Assembly (NCBI GenBank): GCA_035571835.1
Contig: DATNBU010000013.1
Location: 1-45,000, forward strand
Source of the DNA: Candidatus Limnocylindrales bacterium
GTDB lineage: Bacteria > Desulfobacterota > Binatia > UBA1149 > CAITLU01
Length of the DNA stretch: 45,000 nt
Direction: 5' to 3'
In this document: piece by piece, positions 17,557 to 26,111 of the stretch
How the letters are laid out: every line of letters starts with the position of its first letter
How positions within the stretch are numbered: position 1 is the stretch's first letter
Notes under the pieces: generated by a model
What the model was told of the DNA's origin: nothing
What the model saw: only the letters and a program-made list of their open reading frames with translations
Databases searched by the model: none
Made by a program: the position numbers and the translations under genes

Positions 17557-20085
17557 ATGCTGCCCGAACGATACGACGCCGGCGAGATCGAGCGTCGATG
17601 GCAGGCGAAGTGGGAAGACGCGGCATCCGCTCCACGGGCCGCCAGCGCGGATTCCACTTCACCGGCCGCCAGCGCGGCCTCCGCGCCGCGCGCCGACGGA
17701 ACCGGTAAATCCTTCTATCTGCTCGAGATGTTCCCGTATCCGTCGGGCCGCATCCACATGGGCCACGTCCGCAACTACACGATCGGCGACGTGCTGGCGC
17801 GGTTTCTGCGCGCGCGCGGATTCGACGTGCTGCATCCGATGGGCTGGGACGCGTTCGGTCTTCCCGCTGAAACGGCCGCGATCCAGCGCGGAGTGCAGCC
17901 GGCGGCGTGGACGTACGAAAACATCGCGTCGATGCGCGTGCAGCTCAAGCGGCTCGGCTTCAGCTACGACTGGTGGCGCGAGATCGCGACGTGCCATCCG
18001 GGATACTATCGCTGGGAGCAGGTGTTCTTCCTGCAGATGCTCGAAAAGGATCTTGCATATCGCAAGAAGGCAGTCGTCAACTGGTGCGAACAGTGCGGCA
18101 CCGTGCTTGCGAACGAGCAGGTCGAAGGGGACCAGTGCTGGCGCGGCCACACGCCGGTCATCCAGAAGGAGCTCGACGGCTGGTTCCTCCGGATCACCGC
18201 ATACGCGGACGAGCTTCTGAAGGGACTCGACGGGCTCTCCGGGTGGCCCGAGAAAGTCCGCACCATGCAGCGCAACTGGATCGGCCGCAGCGAAGGCGTC
18301 GAGATGTCGTTTCGAGTTGCGGAGACCGGCGACGATATCGGCATCTTCACGACGCGTGCGGACACGCTGTTCGGCGTGACGTTCGTTTCGATCGCCGCCG
18401 AGCATCCGCTCGTGGAGAAGCTGGCCCAGGCCGGCGGCAACGCCGAGGCCGTGCGCGAGTTCGTGCAGAAGATCCGCCGGCAGGACCAGGCCGAGCGTTC
18501 GCAGGGCAAAGACGGCGTCGCCACCGGCTGTCACGCGATTCATCCGCTCACCGGGGAGAAGGTGCCGGTCTACGTCGCGAGCTTCGTGCTGATGGGCTAC
18601 GGCACCGGTGCAGTCATGGCGGTGCCGGCGCACGATCAGCGCGACTTCGAGTTCGCGCGCACGCACGGCGTTCCGATCGTCGTCGTCGTCGATCCGGAAG
18701 GCTCCTCGCTGTCGGCGGACGAGATGACGGCGGCATTCGAAGACGACGGCGTGCTGCGAGCGAGCGGAAAGTACACGGGGCTTTCCAGCGCCGACGCGCG
18801 CGAACGAATCGCCGGCGAGCTCGAAGGAATCGGGAAGGGCACCCGGCGCGTCAACTTTCGCCTTCGCGACTGGGGCATCTCGCGCCAGAGATACTGGGGC
18901 ACGCCGATCCCGATCATCCATTGCGTGAAGTGCGGCGTGGTTCCGGTGCCGCGCGAACAGCTTCCCGTAGTTTTGCCGACCGATGCGCCTCTGCTGGCCG
19001 GCGGCGCGTCGCCGCTTCCGTTACTGGAATCTTGGGTACGCGTTGCGTGTCCTGCATGCGGCGGCGATGCCCGGCGCGAGACCGACACGATGGACACGTT
19101 CGTCGAGTCGTCGTGGTACTTCCTGCGCTACACGTCGCCGCGCAGCGAAAACGCTCCGTTCGACCCCGCTGAGCTCGCGCGCTGGCTGCCGGTGAGCCAG
19201 TACGTCGGCGGCGTCGAGCACGCCGTGCTCCATCTTCTGTATTCGCGGTTTTTCACGCGCGTGCTGCGCGACCTGGGCTGGGTCGATCTGGACGAGCCGT
19301 TCACCAACCTGCTTACGCAGGGCATGGTCATCAAGGACGGCGCGAAGATGAGCAAGTCGAAGGGCAACGTCGTCGACCCGGACGACCTCGTGCAGGCATT
19401 CGGCGCCGACACCGCGCGGCTTTTCTCGATGTTCGCTGCGCCGCCGGAAAAGGATCTCGAATGGAGCGAGCGCGGCGTCGAAGGAAGCCATCGTTTCCTT
19501 TCGCGCGTGTGGCGCATGGCGCTCTCTGTCCCCGACGCACCGCTTGCATGGCAGGATCCGGGCGCGGACGGCCTTTCGAGCGAGAGCGCCGCGTTGCGCT
19601 CGGTGGTCCACGACACGATCCGGCGCGTGACGCGCGACATCGGCGAGCGCATGCATTTCAACACCGCCGTTGCCGCGATCATGGAGCTCGTCAACGCGAT
19701 CTACGACCGCAGCGCCAGCTCGGCAGGCAGCGAAGGCCCGCGTGACCCGGTGCTGCCGTTCGCCGTGGCGACGGTGCTGCGGCTGCTGATGCCATTCGCA
19801 CCGCACATGACATGCGAGCTCTGGGAGCGGCTGGTCGGTGGTGCGGGCCTCGAGAGCATCGCGTGGCCGGACTATGACGCGGCGGCGCTCGTCCGTGAAC
19901 GCATCGAGATCGCCGTGCAGGTCAACGGCAAGGTGCGCTCGCGCATCCTGATCGGCGCCGAATGCTCGGACGCCGAGGCCATCGAAGCCGCGCTCGCCGA
20001 TGGCAAGATTCACGCGGAGCTCGCCGGACGTGTCCCGCGAAAGAGTGTCTACGTGCGCGGGCGCCTCGTCAGCGTCGTTGTCTGA
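17557..20085 (+). CDS. leuS: Leucyl-tRNA synthetase
   Basis: Class I synthetase of 842 residues that charges tRNA-Leu. His67-MG-His70 in GRIHMGHVRNY is the HIGH motif and KMSKS lies at 597-601. The editing domain (about 240-430) contains YGTGAVMAVPAHDQRDFEFA, so proofreading should be present. The C-terminus has the anticodon-binding helices and the small tail with VQVNGKVRSRI. Residues about 20-47, before the catalytic fold, form an Ala/Ser-rich insertion encoded by an imperfect DNA repeat (GGCCGCCAGCGCGG twice, 17638-17674); it is not expected to matter for catalysis. AAAGGAGAG precedes the ATG. Confidence 0.96.
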   Translation: MLPERYDAGEIERRWQAKWEDAASAPRAASADSTSPAASAASAPRADGTGKSFYLLEMFPYPSGRIHMGHVRNYTIGDVLARFLRARGFDVLHPMGWDAFGLPAETAAIQRGVQPAAWTYENIASMRVQLKRLGFSYDWWREIATCHPGYYRWEQVFFLQMLEKDLAYRKKAVVNWCEQCGTVLANEQVEGDQCWRGHTPVIQKELDGWFLRITAYADELLKGLDGLSGWPEKVRTMQRNWIGRSEGVEMSFRVAETGDDIGIFTTRADTLFGVTFVSIAAEHPLVEKLAQAGGNAEAVREFVQKIRRQDQAERSQGKDGVATGCHAIHPLTGEKVPVYVASFVLMGYGTGAVMAVPAHDQRDFEFARTHGVPIVVVVDPEGSSLSADEMTAAFEDDGVLRASGKYTGLSSADARERIAGELEGIGKGTRRVNFRLRDWGISRQRYWGTPIPIIHCVKCGVVPVPREQLPVVLPTDAPLLAGGASPLPLLESWVRVACPACGGDARRETDTMDTFVESSWYFLRYTSPRSENAPFDPAELARWLPVSQYVGGVEHAVLHLLYSRFFTRVLRDLGWVDLDEPFTNLLTQGMVIKDGAKMSKSKGNVVDPDDLVQAFGADTARLFSMFAAPPEKDLEWSERGVEGSHRFLSRVWRMALSVPDAPLAWQDPGADGLSSESAALRSVVHDTIRRVTRDIGERMHFNTAVAAIMELVNAIYDRSASSAGSEGPRDPVLPFAVATVLRLLMPFAPHMTCELWERLVGGAGLESIAWPDYDAAALVRERIEIAVQVNGKVRSRILIGAECSDAEAIEAALADGKIHAELAGRVPRKSVYVRGRLVSVVV

Positions 20086-20732
20086 TGCCGCTCTTCGGGC
20101 AGAGCTACGGATGCCGGCTGCGGTTCTCGAAGACTGTGGGTGCTGCCGTGCGTGCTCGTGCAATCGCGTCCGCGGTGGCGCTGCTCTTCACCGCGGCCGG
20201 CTGCGGCTATAGCTTCGTGCGTTCGGTGGCGGTTCCTGCCGACGTTCGAACGGTGCTCGTGCGTGTGCAGCTGCCCGAGCGAAGCGATCCGCTGATCGCC
20301 GATGCGCTCGCGCGCGAGATGCGCAGGGTGCTGCGATGGAACGGCCGCTTCCGGCCTGTGGAAAGCGGCAAGGCCGACGCGGAGCTCGTGCTGCACGTGA
20401 CCACGGACCGCATCCGCGCGGTCGCGTTCGATGAGTTCGACCAGGTCCTGGACTACCAGGCGACGATTGCGGTCAATGCGCAGCTGCGGCGCACGGGCGA
20501 TGCAGTGCTGTGGTCCGCGGAGCACGTCGCGGCTACCCGGGGCCAGGCCGCGGTGCAGGGCGCAATCGTGACGTCGAGCTCGTCGTTCCAGGGCGGTGAC
20601 ATCGTCTCGCGCGAGGACCTCGGAAAATTCGACGGCGTGCAGCTCGGCGAAGAACGCAAGATCGCCGCACGCGACGCGGTGCTGCGCGACCTGGCCGAGA
20701 CGGTCTATTCGCGCATGACCGAAGGGTTCTGA
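20085..20732 (+). CDS. lptE: LPS-assembly lipoprotein LptE-like
   Basis: A probable outer-membrane lipoprotein of about 215 residues, encoded directly after leuS, which is the standard position of lptE. A signal with lipobox FTAAGC precedes a GYSF start of the mature chain, the usual LptE opening (CGYxF). The domain has VRTVLVRVQLPERSDPLIADAL and a late region ending in RDAVLRDLAETVYSRM. LptE plugs LptD for lipopolysaccharide insertion. The ATG at 20085 overlaps the leuS stop (TGATG) but would give a 40-residue leader; GTG at 20148 would give a normal 19-residue lipoprotein signal and may be the true start. Sequence conservation in LptE is low, so context carries weight. Confidence 0.8.
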   Translation: MPLFGQSYGCRLRFSKTVGAAVRARAIASAVALLFTAAGCGYSFVRSVAVPADVRTVLVRVQLPERSDPLIADALAREMRRVLRWNGRFRPVESGKADAELVLHVTTDRIRAVAFDEFDQVLDYQATIAVNAQLRRTGDAVLWSAEHVAATRGQAAVQGAIVTSSSSFQGGDIVSREDLGKFDGVQLGEERKIAARDAVLRDLAETVYSRMTEGF

Positions 20733-20745
20733 CGGTGGGGGATCT

Positions 20746-21012
20746 TCAGCCTTTGAGCGCAGCCACGCTGCGTGCCAGGCGGCCGCTCTGGCGATCCGCC
20801 GTGCGGCGGTGAAGGACGCCTTTGCTCGCAGCCTTGTGGAGCTGGCTGGCGGCTTCGCGAAGCTTGCCGTCGGCCGCGTCCTTGTCGCCCGAGGCGACGG
20901 CTTCGCGCAGCTGACGAATCATCGTGCGCAGCTTGGCGCGCACCGAACGGTTGGCGATCCGGGCTTTCTCGGACTGGCGATGGCGCTTGAGCGCAGAAGG
21001 ATGATTGGCCAC
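20746..21012 (-). CDS. rpsT: Ribosomal protein bS20
   Basis: An 88-residue basic helical protein of the small subunit that binds 16S rRNA. ANHPSALKRHRQSEKARIAN is the signature start, followed by LRTMIRQLREAV and a C-terminal HKAASKGVLHRRTADRQSGRLA. It starts at GTG with GGAGG about seven bases upstream. It is divergent from murJ with only 35 bases between them, so its promoter must overlap the murJ start. It converges on lptE with 13 bases between stops. The rpsT/murJ neighbourhood is common in proteobacteria. Confidence 0.96.
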   Translation of the reverse strand: MANHPSALKRHRQSEKARIANRSVRAKLRTMIRQLREAVASGDKDAADGKLREAASQLHKAASKGVLHRRTADRQSGRLARSVAALKG

Positions 21013-21047
21013 GGAACCTCCGGTGGTGATTTCAGCTGAGCGAAACG

Positions 21048-22766
21048 ATGCCCAGTATCAACGGAGAAGGGGACGGTCAAGCCGCGAAGGGCGTGCCCGG
21101 CCGGCACGCTCTGCCGCTCGCCGACGAGCGCGCCAGCGTCTCGCGCGCCGCGCACGTGCTCGCCGTGATGACCGCAATCTCGCGGGTTGCCGGGCTTTTC
21201 CGCGACGCGGCCATCGGCGCGGTGTTCGGAACCGGCGCCGGTGCGGACGCGTTCTTCGTGGCCTTCCGCATTCCGAATCTGATGCGACGCCTGGTTGCGG
21301 AAGGCGCGACATCGGCCGCGTTCGTGCCGGTGCTCACCGAGCGTCTCGCAAGCGGCGGCGAATCATCGGCGCTGAAGGCGGCCGGAGCCGTCGGCGGCGC
21401 GGCATTCGTGGTGCTGGCGGTTCTGACCGTCGCCGGGATGGCATTCTCGGGCGTGCTGACGTCGCTGTTCGCGCCCGGCTTCTCGCGCGACGCGGCGAAG
21501 CAGGCGCTCACTGTCTCGCTGACCTGCTGGACGTTTCCGTATCTGCTGCTGGTCGGTCTGGCGGCGTGGGCAATGGGAGTCCATCACACGTTCCGCCGCT
21601 TCGCGCTGCCCGCGATCGGCCCGGTGATGATGAACGTCGCCATCATCGCGTTCGCGCTGCTTGTGGCGCCGCGCCTGGAGACGCCGTCGTGGGCGCTCGT
21701 GGCAGGCGTAGTCGTCGGCGGCGCTGCACAGCTCGCCGTCCAGGTTCCGTCGCTGTGGCGGCTCGGGCTTCGGCCGTCGATGTTTGCGAATTTCTCGGAC
21801 GCGGCCGTCCGGCGCTGCGGCCGGCTCGTCGCCGCCGCGGTCGTCGGCGGTTCTGTCTACCAGCTCAGCGTGCTGGTCGCGACGATGTTCGCATCGCTGC
21901 TTCCGCCGGGCACCGTCTCGTACCTGTGGTACGCGGACCGGGTCTTCGAGTTTCCGCTCGGCATCGTCGCGGTCGCGGTTGGAACGGCGGCGCTTCCGAG
22001 CCTCTCTTCGCAGGCCGCCGCGCGCCACCTCGACGGAATGGCCGAAACCGTGATCCATGCGATGGGGCTGACGATCGCGTTCTGTCTGCCCGCAGCAGTC
22101 GGTCTCGTGCTGCTGTCCGACGACATCACCGCGCTGCTTTTCGAGCGCGGAAGCTTTGCCGCCCACGACACGGCAATGACGGCGTGGGCGCTGCGTGCGA
22201 GCGTGCCGGGACTTCTCGGCGTGGGACTCGTGCGCGTGCTGTCGGCGGCGTTCTTCGCGATCGAGAACACGCGTGTTCCGGTGCTCTCGGGGATCCTGTC
22301 GTTGTTCCTCGGAGCGGTCCTGTCGATTGCGCTCATGGGGCCGGTCGACCCGGGTATGGCGTGGTGGGGCGCCGGCGCACTGTCTGCGCTCAGCCATACG
22401 CTTGGGGTCGCCGACTACCGGCACGCCGGTCTTTCTCTCGCGACCGGGCTGTCATCGACGGCCAACGCCGTCGTGCTGCTCGTCCTGCTGCGCAAGGCCC
22501 TTCCCGGGCTGCGCCTCGGGATGCTCGCCCGGCCGGTGCTGCGCCACGCTGTTGCAGCGACGGTGATGGCGGCCTTTCTCATGGGATGGAAGGCTCTGGC
22601 GGCATCCTGGAGCTTCGAGGGTGCACTTGCGGTGCGGGTGGCGGGCGGAATCGCCGGGGGCTCGGCCATCTACCTTGCGGTGGCGGCGCTGCTCGGGAGC
22701 GCAGAGATCCTCGAGCTGCTGGCGGCGGTGCGGCGAGCGGCCGAGCCGCCGCCGGTCGCGTCATGA
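21048..22766 (+). CDS. murJ: Lipid II flippase MurJ
   Basis: A 572-residue polytopic protein of the MOP superfamily, about 14 transmembrane helices, that moves lipid II across the inner membrane for peptidoglycan synthesis. SRVAGLFRDAAIGAVFGTGAGADAFFVAFRIPNLMRRL is visible in parts near residue 45-80 and is the family hallmark, with the essential arginines. An extra hydrophilic leader of about 30 residues precedes it; an internal start is possible. It ends in TCATGA, where its own stop and the stop of the opposite gene mazG meet head-on. Confidence 0.94.
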   Translation: MPSINGEGDGQAAKGVPGRHALPLADERASVSRAAHVLAVMTAISRVAGLFRDAAIGAVFGTGAGADAFFVAFRIPNLMRRLVAEGATSAAFVPVLTERLASGGESSALKAAGAVGGAAFVVLAVLTVAGMAFSGVLTSLFAPGFSRDAAKQALTVSLTCWTFPYLLLVGLAAWAMGVHHTFRRFALPAIGPVMMNVAIIAFALLVAPRLETPSWALVAGVVVGGAAQLAVQVPSLWRLGLRPSMFANFSDAAVRRCGRLVAAAVVGGSVYQLSVLVATMFASLLPPGTVSYLWYADRVFEFPLGIVAVAVGTAALPSLSSQAAARHLDGMAETVIHAMGLTIAFCLPAAVGLVLLSDDITALLFERGSFAAHDTAMTAWALRASVPGLLGVGLVRVLSAAFFAIENTRVPVLSGILSLFLGAVLSIALMGPVDPGMAWWGAGALSALSHTLGVADYRHAGLSLATGLSSTANAVVLLVLLRKALPGLRLGMLARPVLRHAVAATVMAAFLMGWKALAASWSFEGALAVRVAGGIAGGSAIYLAVAALLGSAEILELLAAVRRAAEPPPVAS

Positions 22767-23555
22767 CTCGCTGGTAAGGCGCTTGGCCTGCTGCCAGGCC
22801 GCTTCGAGCTCGTCCGGCGAGCACGCGGCAAGGTCGCGGCCCTGGTCCTGCATCGAAGTCTCGAGCGCGCGGAAACGCGCCTGGAACTTGACGAGCGCGC
22901 GCTCGAGTGCGACCTCGGCGTGCACGCCGGAAAGCCGCGCCCAGCTCGCAATCGCGAACAGCAGGTCACCGATCTCTTCGGCCAGCATCTCCGGATTCCC
23001 CGAAGCGAACGCCGCGTCGGCTTCGGCGAGCTCTTCTTCCACTTTGTGACGCACGTCGACGGCGGCGGCCCAGTCGAATCCGACGGCAGATGCTTTCTCG
23101 CCGAGCCGGTGCGCGCGGATGAGGCCGGGAAGCGAGCGCGGAACGCCGTCGATCGCCGAGGACGACGCATGTCCGCGCTCGGCGCGTTCGGTCTTCTTGA
23201 TCGCAGCCCAGTTGCGTTCGACCTCGCTCGCCGAGCTCACCGTCGTGTCACCAAAGACGTGCGGATGACGGCGCACGAGTTTCGCGCAGATGTTTTCGAC
23301 GACATCGTCGATCGAGAATGCGCCGCGCTCGGCGGCAAGCTCGGAGTGGAAGATCACCTGCAGGAGCAGATCACCGAGCTCGTCGCGGAGCTCGGCATCG
23401 CTCGCGGCATCGAGAGCCTCGAGCACCTCGTAGGCTTCCTCGATCAGATAAGGGCGCAGCGTCTCATGCGTCTGCTCGGCGTCCCACGGACATCCACCAG
23501 GGGAGCGCAGCTTGTGAAGGATCGCGACGAGGTCGGCGAAAGAGCGTCGGGTCAC
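22761..23555 (-). CDS. mazG: Nucleoside triphosphate pyrophosphohydrolase MazG
   Basis: A 264-residue all-helical enzyme that hydrolyses NTPs/dNTPs to monophosphates, a house-cleaning role. Two MazG domains are visible. The first has LRSPGGCPWDAEQTHETL and the metal-binding EEAYEVLEAL...DELGDLLLQV motif; the second has VEEELAEADAA...AEEIGDLLFAI. The order and length match the E. coli-type tandem enzyme. I take GTG at 23555 (MTRRSFADLVAILH), since upstream sequence in the same frame has no family similarity. It converges on murJ and shares a palindromic TCATGA stop region with it. Confidence 0.93.
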   Translation of the reverse strand: MTRRSFADLVAILHKLRSPGGCPWDAEQTHETLRPYLIEEAYEVLEALDAASDAELRDELGDLLLQVIFHSELAAERGAFSIDDVVENICAKLVRRHPHVFGDTTVSSASEVERNWAAIKKTERAERGHASSSAIDGVPRSLPGLIRAHRLGEKASAVGFDWAAAVDVRHKVEEELAEADAAFASGNPEMLAEEIGDLLFAIASWARLSGVHAEVALERALVKFQARFRALETSMQDQGRDLAACSPDELEAAWQQAKRLTSES

Positions 23556-23611
23556 GTGGATTCCGTTGCTGGCGGCTCGTCGCCGGAAGACGCGCCGGTG
23601 GCGGGGGTGAG

Positions 23612-24259
23612 TTAGTTGATGGAAGCCCTGGCCACGGAGGAGCCGAGCTCCTCGAGCAGGGCGGAGGCCTCGTCGAACGACTTGCGGCGCCCCTGGATGC
23701 ACGCGAGGTGAGCCGCGCGGCGCGCCTCGCGTCGTGCCTGGTCGATATCTCCATCATGGGCAAGCGCTCTGGCGAGCGACACGCGCGTTCCGACGCCGCC
23801 CGGATTGAGCTCGGTGGCCCGGCGGAGCAGCCTCAATCCTTCGCGGGCATCTCCGCCGAGAAGCGACGGAAGGTCGAGCAGAACGCCGCCCTTTGCCGCC
23901 AGTGCGTTCGCATAGCCCGGGTCGAGTGCAATCGCTTTATCGAGATACTGCTTGTCCAGGGCCCGAAGCGCGAAAAGATTCTTGGTTGCGCCGTCCGCCA
24001 GCAGAATCCGTCCGGTCGCGGCGAAATACACGAAATTGGCGCCTGCGGAGTTCGGATTTCTTGCCAGCGCCGCCTCGGCCTCCTCACTGGCATGCCTGTA
24101 AAGAGTCAGCGTGACGTCATCGACTGCGAGCCGAAGCTCGGCCGCGCGCAGCGTTCGCTCGGCTGTGAGTACCCCCTGATCGGTTTCCATTGCGCAGGCG
24201 GGTGCGACCGCAAGCAGCGTCGCAACGAGGTAAACAATGGAGATTGATTTGCGGATCAC
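23612..24259 (-). CDS. Exported TPR-like protein of unknown function
   Basis: A protein of about 215 residues with a Sec signal (KSISIVYLVATLLAVAPACA) and a helical mature part that looks like tetratricopeptide repeats: ALDKQYLDKAIALDPGYANALAAKGG, then LRLLRRATELNPGGVGTRVSLARAL, then the next helix pair. TPR proteins hold protein complexes together; no catalytic motif is seen. GTG at 24259 fits best because GAGG lies six bases upstream; GTG at 24289 would add ten residues without a ribosome site. The A-C-A end of the signal is not a good lipobox, so it is probably periplasmic. It lies 56 bases upstream of mazG on the same strand. Confidence 0.7.
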   Translation of the reverse strand: MIRKSISIVYLVATLLAVAPACAMETDQGVLTAERTLRAAELRLAVDDVTLTLYRHASEEAEAALARNPNSAGANFVYFAATGRILLADGATKNLFALRALDKQYLDKAIALDPGYANALAAKGGVLLDLPSLLGGDAREGLRLLRRATELNPGGVGTRVSLARALAHDGDIDQARREARRAAHLACIQGRRKSFDEASALLEELGSSVARASIN

Positions 24260-24289
24260 ACCCGTCCTCAAGTTCGCACGAGCGTTCAC

Positions 24290-24702
24290 CCAGACGGTCC
24301 AAGTGCGCGTCTCGCCGCGATAAAACGATGGGTTAACACGCCCTGTGCTCTGTCACAATGGCAGAAGTCGGCATCGGCTGCGCACCGGCGTCGCAACAGT
24401 CTGAGTCCAATTCCAAGTCGCGAGCGTGATTCCACGTCAGTCAAGTCTCTTTCAGCCATAAACGGCAGAGGTGGATCGCTCGAAACCGCCTTCGTGAATT
24501 GGCCTTGAAACTGGGGAAGCAAGCGGGATTTCAAGGCATTTACGGCGCGTCGCAGCATGTCCCGCAAAATCGTCAGTCTGTCTGCCGGGTTCGTTGACCG
24601 TCGGCGGTAGTGGCCGTAATCACTGAGTCACGGGGAAGCACAGGTAAGACCACGGGTCGCCTGAAGCCGATTGTCGATCGCAACCAAGGGAGAGGTTGAG
24701 CC
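24290..24702. other. Intergenic region of about 410 bases, visibly less GC-rich
   Basis: Between the divergent TPR-like gene and the conserved gene at 24703. No tRNA, no convincing ORF and no strong hairpin are seen. Runs such as GATAAAACG, CATAAACG and GTTAACAC make it less GC-rich than its surroundings, which suits a regulatory region serving both genes. TTGACC (24594-24599) with TAATCA 17 bases on (24617-24622) is a candidate promoter, but the -10 matches poorly. The long distance to the start codon leaves a leader of about 75 bases if that site is used. Confidence 0.4.
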
Positions 24703-25077
24703 ATGAGTCACCCAGCAGCCATGTTCGCAACCGTAGAGCAAGTGGGAATCGAGCCTTCGCGCGAGCCTGAAAATCGCCTGATGCTTGCTGTGCTCGAAGA
24801 GGCGCTGGTGACTTTCCAGCGCGGCCTCAATTCGCCGGTGCCAGAGCGCCGCAAGCGCTTCTGTGAAGTCGACAAGTGGGTCTCGGAGAAAGACTCCGAC
24901 TGGCCATTTTCATTCGAGAACATCTGCCAGACGCTTCGCATCGATCCGGATTACATCCGGGCCGGCCTGCGCACGCTCAAGTGCCAGTCGCTTCTGCATC
25001 GATCGCAATCTCGCGGCCGCAAGCTGCGGCGTGAGCGAATCTACGATCGTCGCGGATGGCGCGGTCACATCAAGTAA
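24703..25077 (+). CDS. Conserved protein of unknown function, HTH-like C-terminal half
   Basis: A 124-residue soluble protein with GGGAGAGG eight bases before the ATG. It resembles an uncharacterised group seen in deltaproteobacteria-like genomes: RLMLAVLEEALVTFQRGL near residue 26-43, a CEVDKWVSEKDSDWPFSFENIC segment, then LRIDPDYIRAGL and a basic tail (RSQSRGRKLRRERIYDRRGWRG). The WPFSFENIC...L.IDP.Y.R.GL stretch reads like a helix-turn-helix, and the basic tail would suit nucleic acid binding, so a DNA-binding regulator is possible. Family recall is from memory and no function has been assigned. It has its own long upstream region and is followed by a 10-bp-stem inverted repeat. Confidence 0.75.
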   Translation: MSHPAAMFATVEQVGIEPSREPENRLMLAVLEEALVTFQRGLNSPVPERRKRFCEVDKWVSEKDSDWPFSFENICQTLRIDPDYIRAGLRTLKCQSLLHRSQSRGRKLRRERIYDRRGWRGHIK

Positions 25078-25103
25078 ACGTTCCTGTCTGCACGCTCTCG
25101 CAA

Positions 25104-25132
25104 TCGGCCGGCGACCTATAGACGCCGGCCGA
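25104..25132 (+). terminator. Perfect 10-bp inverted repeat, probable transcript end of the upstream gene
   Basis: TCGGCCGGCG (25104-25113) pairs perfectly with CGCCGGCCGA (25123-25132) around the nine-base loop ACCTATAGA, 27 bases after the stop at 25077. No T-run follows, so intrinsic termination is uncertain; it could act as a 3' stabiliser or with Rho. Confidence 0.5.
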
Positions 25133-25133
25133 C

Positions 25134-25191
25134 GGGAAGCACGGCGGGGGACGAGTCGCTTGCGGCACTGATCCCCCGCCGTTAGCTTCCC
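25134..25191 (+). promoter_or_regulatory. Long stem-loop directly before the purU start
   Basis: GGGAAGC (25134-25140) pairs with GCTTCCC (25185-25191), and CGGCGGGGGA (25142-25151) with TCCCCCGCCG (25172-25181). This gives 17 base pairs with a small 1/3-base internal bulge and a 20-base loop. The stem ends three bases before ATG 25195 and takes up all the space where a ribosome site would lie; no purine-rich site is visible outside it. It may be a translational control element or a second terminator. Confidence 0.5.
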
Positions 25192-25194
25192 CGG

Positions 25195-26064
25195 ATGCCC
25201 GCATCCAATCCGGCAGTCGTTTCCGTCCTCGGGCGGGACCAGAAAGGCGTCGTCGCCAGGATCTGCACGTACCTGGCCCAGCACAGCGTCAACATCGAAC
25301 AAATCGAGCAGAACGTGATGGAGGGCCTCTTCATCATGTCGATGCTCGTCGATCTCAAGGATCTTGATGTCAACCTCGACACGCTGATTCTCGACCTCAA
25401 GGGCATCGGGTCGGAGATGCAGATGGAGGTGACCATCCGCCTGCACGGCGAGCGGACGCAGAAACGTGTTGCGCTTCTCGTGTCGAAAGAAGCCCACTGC
25501 CTCGAAGCCCTCATCGACGCGCACGCGAACCAGGAGCTCGACGCCGAGTTCCCCGTCGTGCTGTCGAATCATCCGGACCTCGAACCGCTCGCCGTCGCCG
25601 CCGGCATTCCGTTTCGCTGGGCACCGTCGACCGACAAGCCGGCGCACATGGAATTCCTGGCGAAAGAGCTTGCGTCGGTCCGACCGGATTTCGTCGTGCT
25701 CGCGCGCTACATGCAGGTGCTGACGCCCGAGCTGACGCGCGCGTACGCCAGCCGCATCATCAACATCCATCCGTCGCTGCTGCCGTACTATCCGGGCGCG
25801 AACGCGTACAAGCAGGCCTATGAGGCTGGAATCCGCGTGTGCGGCTGCACCGCGCACATCGTGACCGAAGAGCTCGACAAGGGTCCGATCCTGCTGCAGG
25901 ACGTCTTTCACATACGGGTCGGCGAAGACTCGCTCGAAACCGTCAAGGCCAACGGCCGCGCGCTCGAGGCCAAGGTGCTGACCAAGGCGGTTCAGCTTTG
26001 CGTGCGCGACGAGATCGTCGTGATGGACGGAAAAGTTCTGTTCCGTCCCGGGCGCGTCAACTAG
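25195..26064 (+). CDS. purU: Formyltetrahydrofolate deformylase
   Basis: Hydrolyses 10-formyl-THF to THF and formate, balancing the one-carbon pool and supplying formate to PurT or other reactions. The 289-residue protein has an N-terminal ACT domain (about 1-85, VVSVLGRDQKGVVARICTYL) that senses amino acids such as glycine or methionine, and a formyltransferase-fold domain with the catalytic triad Asn190, His192 and Asp228 (INIHPSLLP, EELDKGPI). All residues are present. No ribosome site is visible; the ATG follows a long stem-loop (25134-25191). It converges on a double-ACT GcvR-like gene 47 bases away. Confidence 0.94.
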   Translation: MPASNPAVVSVLGRDQKGVVARICTYLAQHSVNIEQIEQNVMEGLFIMSMLVDLKDLDVNLDTLILDLKGIGSEMQMEVTIRLHGERTQKRVALLVSKEAHCLEALIDAHANQELDAEFPVVLSNHPDLEPLAVAAGIPFRWAPSTDKPAHMEFLAKELASVRPDFVVLARYMQVLTPELTRAYASRIINIHPSLLPYYPGANAYKQAYEAGIRVCGCTAHIVTEELDKGPILLQDVFHIRVGEDSLETVKANGRALEAKVLTKAVQLCVRDEIVVMDGKVLFRPGRVN

Positions 26065-26111
26065 GCGAAACCTGGGCGGGCGGAGGCGGGTCCGGCTGGA
26101 CCGCAGGACTC

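Noticed and set aside
19962-20084. Earlier in-frame start for lptE inside leuS
   Set aside because: It would add 41 residues without signal character; the lipobox needs a start at 20085 or 20148.
24286-24567. Small minus-strand frame of 93 residues in the intergenic region before 24703
   Set aside because: No ribosome site of note, no family likeness, and composition like translated non-coding DNA.
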